Positions 5,810-8,323 of a DNA stretch of 8,323 nt are shown here, piece after piece. The DNA is from Bacteroidota bacterium (GTDB lineage: Bacteria > Bacteroidota > Bacteroidia > Chitinophagales > LD1), in contig JAEYZB010000148.1 of the NCBI GenBank assembly GCA_023428205.1, positions 1 to 8,323 of the forward strand. The letters are read 5' to 3'. Every line of letters starts with the position of its first letter. The stretch's first letter is position 1. The translations under genes were made by a program, and so were the position numbers. The notes beneath the pieces are model-generated. The model was given only the letters and a program-made list of their open reading frames with translations, was not told the DNA's origin and did no database searches.

Positions 5810-6805
5810 ATGTCAATTTTAAGCTTCCAAAAACCGGATAAGATTGTACTGCAAAAATCAACTGATTTTGAAGGAACATTTGAGTTTAAACCTCTCGAAC
5901 CAGGCTTCGGTGTTACGGTTGGCAACGCATTGCGCAGAGTATTGCTTTCTTCATTGGAAGGGTATGCTATCAGTGGCGTGAAAATTACAGGTGTAGACCA
6001 CGAATTTTCAACTATCAAAGGCGTAGTGGAAGACGTAACAGAAATCATTTTGAATTTGAAACAAGTTCGTTTCAAGAAAGTGATTGATGATGCAAACAGT
6101 AGCGATAAAATTTATATCAACTTGAAAGGCGTAGAGCAATTCAAGGCAGAACATATCGAAAAACAAACAGAGGTTTACCAAGTAACTAATCCTGAATTAG
6201 TGATTGCAAACTTGCAACCAAATGTTTCTTTGGAAGTGGAATTGACTATCAGCAAAGGTCGTGGCTATGTACCGGCTGATGAGAACAAAAAAGAAGGTGC
6301 GCCTCTAGGTTACATTGCTATTGACTCTATCTACACTCCTATCCGCAACGTGAAATATTCAGTAGAAAACTTCCGTGTAGAACAACGAGTGGATTTTGAA
6401 AAATTGGTGTTAGACGTAACGACTGACGGAACGGTTCACCCCGAAGAAGCAGTGAAACAAGCTTCTCGCATTATGATTCAACATTTGATGTTGGTGACTG
6501 ACGAAAACATTACATTTGATACGCCAGCGACCATTACCAATGACATCGTGGACGAAACAGTATTGCACTTGCGCAAATTATTGAAAACTCCATTGGAAGA
6601 TATGGACTTGTCGGTACGCGCATTCAACTGCTTGAAAGCAGCTAAAATCAACTCTTTGGAAGAGTTAGTATCTTTCAACACAAACGACTTATTGAAATTC
6701 CGCAACTTCGGTAAAAAATCCTTAGTGGAAATCGAAGCACTTTTGCACGAAAAAGGACTTTCGTTCGGAATGGATTTGAGCAAATTAAAATTAGACGAAC
6801 AATAA
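5810..6805 (+). CDS. rpoA: DNA-directed RNA polymerase alpha subunit
   Basis: This is a 331-residue protein, the usual length. The N-terminal dimerisation and assembly domain covers about 1-235, with [16 protein letters not shown] at 24-39 and A-L-R-R-V-L-L-S-S at 40-48. A linker of about 15-20 residues leads to the C-terminal domain (about 255-325): [11 protein letters not shown] at 266-276 and F-G-K-K-S-L-V-E-I at 300-308. Arg270 and Asn273 align with E. coli Arg265 and Asn268, which contact UP-element DNA, so UP-element recognition and activator contact look intact. Its place between rpsD and rplQ is the standard order. It starts 29 bases after rpsD with an A/T-rich leader and no Shine-Dalgarno sequence. 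The alpha subunit dimer is the scaffold for beta and beta-prime. Confidence 0.98.
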   Translation: MSILSFQKPDKIVLQKSTDFEGTFEFKPLEPGFGVTVGNALRRVLLSSLEGYAISGVKITGVDHEFSTIKGVVEDVTEIILNLKQVRFKKVIDDANSSDKIYINLKGVEQFKAEHIEKQTEVYQVTNPELVIANLQPNVSLEVELTISKGRGYVPADENKKEGAPLGYIAIDSIYTPIRNVKYSVENFRVEQRVDFEKLVLDVTTDGTVHPEEAVKQASRIMIQHLMLVTDENITFDTPATITNDIVDETVLHLRKLLKTPLEDMDLSVRAFNCLKAAKINSLEELVSFNTNDLLKFRNFGKKSLVEIEALLHEKGLSFGMDLSKLKLDEQ

Positions 6806-6820
6806 TCAGGAAAACCCTGA
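6806..6820 (+). other. Small hairpin between rpoA and rplQ
   Basis: Directly after the rpoA stop, TCAGG (6806-6810) and CCTGA (6816-6820) can pair around an AAAAC loop. There is no U-run, so it is not an intrinsic terminator; it could slow polymerase, protect the upstream mRNA or be incidental. Confidence 0.3.
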
Positions 6821-6836
6821 ATAAAAACCATAAGTT

Positions 6837-7334
6837 ATGAGACACGGTGATAAAGTAAATAATTTAGGACGTAAGAAAGCGCACCGCGATGCGCTTATGA
6901 TGAACCTTACGTTGGCGTTGGTGGAGCACAAGCGTATCTTCACGACTTTGGCGAAAGCAAAAGCATTGCGTGGATATGTAGAACCGCTTATTACAAAAGC
7001 GAAGACTGACTCTACTCACAACCGTAGAACAGCATTTAGCTACTTGCAACAAAAAGAAGCTATCAAAGAATTGTTTGGCGTGATTGCAGCGAAAGTAGGC
7101 GACCGCAAGGGAGGTTATACTCGCATCATCAAAACAGGTTTTCGTCCGGGCGATGCTGCTGAAATGGCATTGATTGAATTGGTAGATTTCAACGAAATCT
7201 ATACCCAAAACAAGTCTGCTGCTAAAGCTGCTGAACCGAAAAAACGCACAAGACGTGCGGGCGCGAAAAAAGCAGAAACGGCAACCGTTGAGGCTCCTGC
7301 TGCTGAAACGACTGAAACAGAAAGCGCAGAATAA
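6837..7334 (+). CDS. rplQ: 50S ribosomal protein L17 (bL17) with C-terminal extension
   Basis: This is a 165-residue protein. Residues 1-122 are the conserved core: [17 protein letters not shown] at 1-17, [12 protein letters not shown] at 26-37, A-K-A-K-A-L-R at 39-45 and [11 protein letters not shown] at 87-97. L17 sits near the polypeptide exit tunnel of the 50S subunit. Residues 125-165 form an Ala/Lys/Arg then Glu/Thr/Ala-rich tail, probably disordered, of a kind common in Bacteroidota L17 and absent from the 127-residue E. coli protein. It is the last gene of the alpha operon, followed after 22 bases by a strong terminator. Confidence 0.98.
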   Translation: MRHGDKVNNLGRKKAHRDALMMNLTLALVEHKRIFTTLAKAKALRGYVEPLITKAKTDSTHNRRTAFSYLQQKEAIKELFGVIAAKVGDRKGGYTRIIKTGFRPGDAAEMALIELVDFNEIYTQNKSAAKAAEPKKRTRRAGAKKAETATVEAPAAETTETESAE

Positions 7335-7356
7335 GAAAAACTCTTATCGCAATATT

Positions 7357-7388
7357 AAAAGCCCCGAACGAAAGTTTGGGGCTTTTTT
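7357..7388 (+). terminator. Intrinsic terminator of the alpha operon, probably bidirectional
   Basis: AAAAGCCCCGAAC (7357-7369) pairs with GTTTGGGGCTTTT (7374-7386) through 13 base pairs (one G-U), closed by a GAAA tetraloop at 7370-7373 and followed by a run of T to 7388. The A-run on the 5' side gives a U-run in the opposite direction, so the same hairpin can end the convergent lgt-lipoprotein transcript. Confidence 0.93.
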
Positions 7389-7397
7389 GTGTACAAT

Positions 7398-7418
7398 CAA
7401 ATGGTTGAAAAAAACGAG
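7398..7418 (+). repeat. Dispersed 21-bp repeat, copy D
   Basis: ATGGTTGAAAAAAACGAG preceded by CAA matches copies A and B at 19 of 21 positions. It lies between the terminator and the 3' end of the convergent lipoprotein gene. Confidence 0.65.
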
Positions 7419-7428
7419 CCGAAAGTAT

Positions 7429-7959
7429 CTACTTCGGCAAAAGCTTGAAGGAAAATAGCAACGACTCAATATCTTTGGCGTATTTCAATTTACGTTCTTC
7501 ATTACGCGTCCATACGCAAACCTGATAATATCTATCGTTCGTTTCTAACAGTAAGTGCGAGTAGTAAATGTTTTCTCCTTGCATTTTCCCGAAAATTTCG
7601 GTGTGAATTCCTTTTACTCCGCTAACTTCTACAGCCGTAGAATCGGTAACAGATGCGCCTTCCAAAACATTTTTGATAATCTTCGTTTGCAAGGCATAAT
7701 ATTCTGAAAAAGACTTGTTCACTTTGCTTTTCTCTTCAAAAAATGCCGTTGCATAAATATTGCGGAAACGGTTTGCATATTGAAAAGGCGCTCCCGGCTT
7801 CACTTCGTTATCCTCTTTCATAAATGCCGGAACAGTTATTGTGAAGTCGTTATTTACATTCACAACTTTCGGCTCATTATTATACGAACACGAACTGATG
7901 AGAAAAGCCACTATTAGGCTTGACATTGCAAGCGTAATGACATTCGTTATTTTTTTCAT
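7429..7959 (-). CDS. Small lipoprotein, possibly PsbP/Mog1-like fold
   Basis: This is a 176-residue protein. The ATG at 7959 starts a lipoprotein signal (M-K-K-I-T-N, hydrophobic stretch) with lipobox I-S-S-C, so Cys24 should be lipidated. The mature part opens D-F-T-I-T-V-P-A-F-M at 42-51. Further segments include a run of strands and helices, I-Y-Y-S-H-L-L-L-E-T at 135-144, Y-Y-Q-V-C-V-W-T-R at 148-156 and a closing helix plus strand I-E-S-L-L-F-S-F-K-L. That pattern of a short domain with alternating strands and a final helix recalls small PsbP/Mog1-like lipoproteins seen in Bacteroidota, an impression from memory. The function is unknown. Its ATG overlaps the lgt stop (ATGA), so it is probably translationally coupled to the enzyme that lipidates it. 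An in-frame upstream start at 8001 lies inside lgt and would destroy the signal peptide. Confidence 0.88.
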   Translation of the reverse strand: MKKITNVITLAMSSLIVAFLISSCSYNNEPKVVNVNNDFTITVPAFMKEDNEVKPGAPFQYANRFRNIYATAFFEEKSKVNKSFSEYYALQTKIIKNVLEGASVTDSTAVEVSGVKGIHTEIFGKMQGENIYYSHLLLETNDRYYQVCVWTRNEERKLKYAKDIESLLFSFKLLPK

Positions 7960-8323
7960 TTTGTTGTTGTTTTTATCTTGTTGTAATAATACCAGGTCCA
8001 CACACAGCCCAAACTTCCTGCAATAATTAAAATGATTGAAATAAGTTCCGCCTGTTTCAGTCCTGCGCCAAAAACATAATACAAATCGCGTCCGCTCAAG
8101 TCACGAATCTGCTCAATCAAATAGCGCTGAACACCAATCAGGATAAAGAAGATAAAAAACAACATTCCGGCCATTGGCGTTAGTTTTTTTCGCAAGAAAT
8201 GCAAAAGGAAAAATATCGCCAAACACATCAGAAGTTCATAAATCGGTGTCGGATAAACCGGCTGCGGCAACACCATACAATATGCCTCCGTACAATCCTG
8301 TATAAACACACCCTCGATTGCAA
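7956..8323 (-). CDS. lgt: Prolipoprotein diacylglyceryl transferase, C-terminal part (5' end outside window)
   Basis: The frame is open to the window edge on the - strand, so the N-terminal part lies outside; the GTG at 8309 is internal. The visible stretch of about 121 residues begins A-I-E-G-V-F-I-Q-D-C and has the Lgt hallmark P-Q-P-V-Y-P-T-P-I-Y-E, equivalent to the H-P-x-Q-L-Y-E region of E. coli Lgt. It also has G-V-Q-R-Y-L-I-E-Q-I-R, whose Arg and Glu align with the essential Arg239 and Glu243. Three membrane helices are visible: after I-Y-E, around F-F-I-F-F-I-L-I-G, and around L-I-S-I-I-L-I-I-A-G. Lgt moves diacylglycerol from phosphatidylglycerol to the lipobox Cys of prolipoproteins, the first lipoprotein maturation step in the inner membrane. 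The stop TGA overlaps the start of the downstream lipoprotein gene. Confidence 0.95.
   Translation of the reverse strand, partial: AIEGVFIQDCTEAYCMVLPQPVYPTPIYELLMCLAIFFLLHFLRKKLTPMAGMLFFIFFILIGVQRYLIEQIRDLSGRDLYYVFGAGLKQAELISIILIIAGSLGCVWTWYYYNKIKTTTK

Noticed and set aside
1..8323. tRNA or rRNA genes, CRISPR arrays, transposases, toxin-antitoxin or phage genes
   Set aside because: I looked for tRNA T-loop signatures, regular direct repeats with spacers and transposase motifs on both strands and found none.

Overview
The window looks like a chromosomal segment of a Bacteroidota bacterium that uses the type IX secretion system (T9SS). Four things point there: a secreted hydrolase with a C-terminal T9SS type A sorting domain, promoters of the Bacteroidota type (TAnnTTTG near -7), A-rich leaders mostly without Shine-Dalgarno sequences, and ribosomal proteins of Bacteroidota type (zinc-free L36, L17 with an Ala/Lys/Glu tail, 125-residue S13).

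The left third (1-2625) holds accessory genes. First is the 3' part of a secreted alpha/beta hydrolase on the + strand. Converging on it with a 4-base overlap is an RlpA-like double-psi beta-barrel protein on the - strand. Next on the - strand is a small uncharacterised protein that may be a HolD/psi-like family. A 357-base AT-rich gap follows. The centre (2626-3708) is ilvE, the branched-chain amino-acid aminotransferase.

The right half is the alpha ribosomal operon: infA, rpmJ (only 38 codons), rpsM, rpsK, rpsD, rpoA and rplQ. It is driven by a well-formed Bacteroidota promoter at 3882-3912 and ends at a strong hairpin terminator at 7357-7388. The operon supplies IF-1, three 30S proteins, two 50S proteins and the RNA polymerase alpha subunit. 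Converging from the right edge on the - strand are the 3' part of lgt (prolipoprotein diacylglyceryl transferase) and a small lipoprotein gene, which overlap by ATGA.

Two signals are not explained by the genes. A 21-bp motif containing ATGGGTGAAAAAAACGAG occurs four times (two copies identical, two with two mismatches). Three copies are intergenic, and one lies in frame in the linker between the hydrolase fold and its sorting domain. In addition, two perfect DnaA boxes (TTATCCACA) are both intergenic: one between the -33 and -7 elements of the infA operon promoter, the other upstream of the RlpA-like gene. The RlpA-like protein also has Val where the family's catalytic Glu is expected. No CRISPR array, tRNA, rRNA or insertion sequence was seen.
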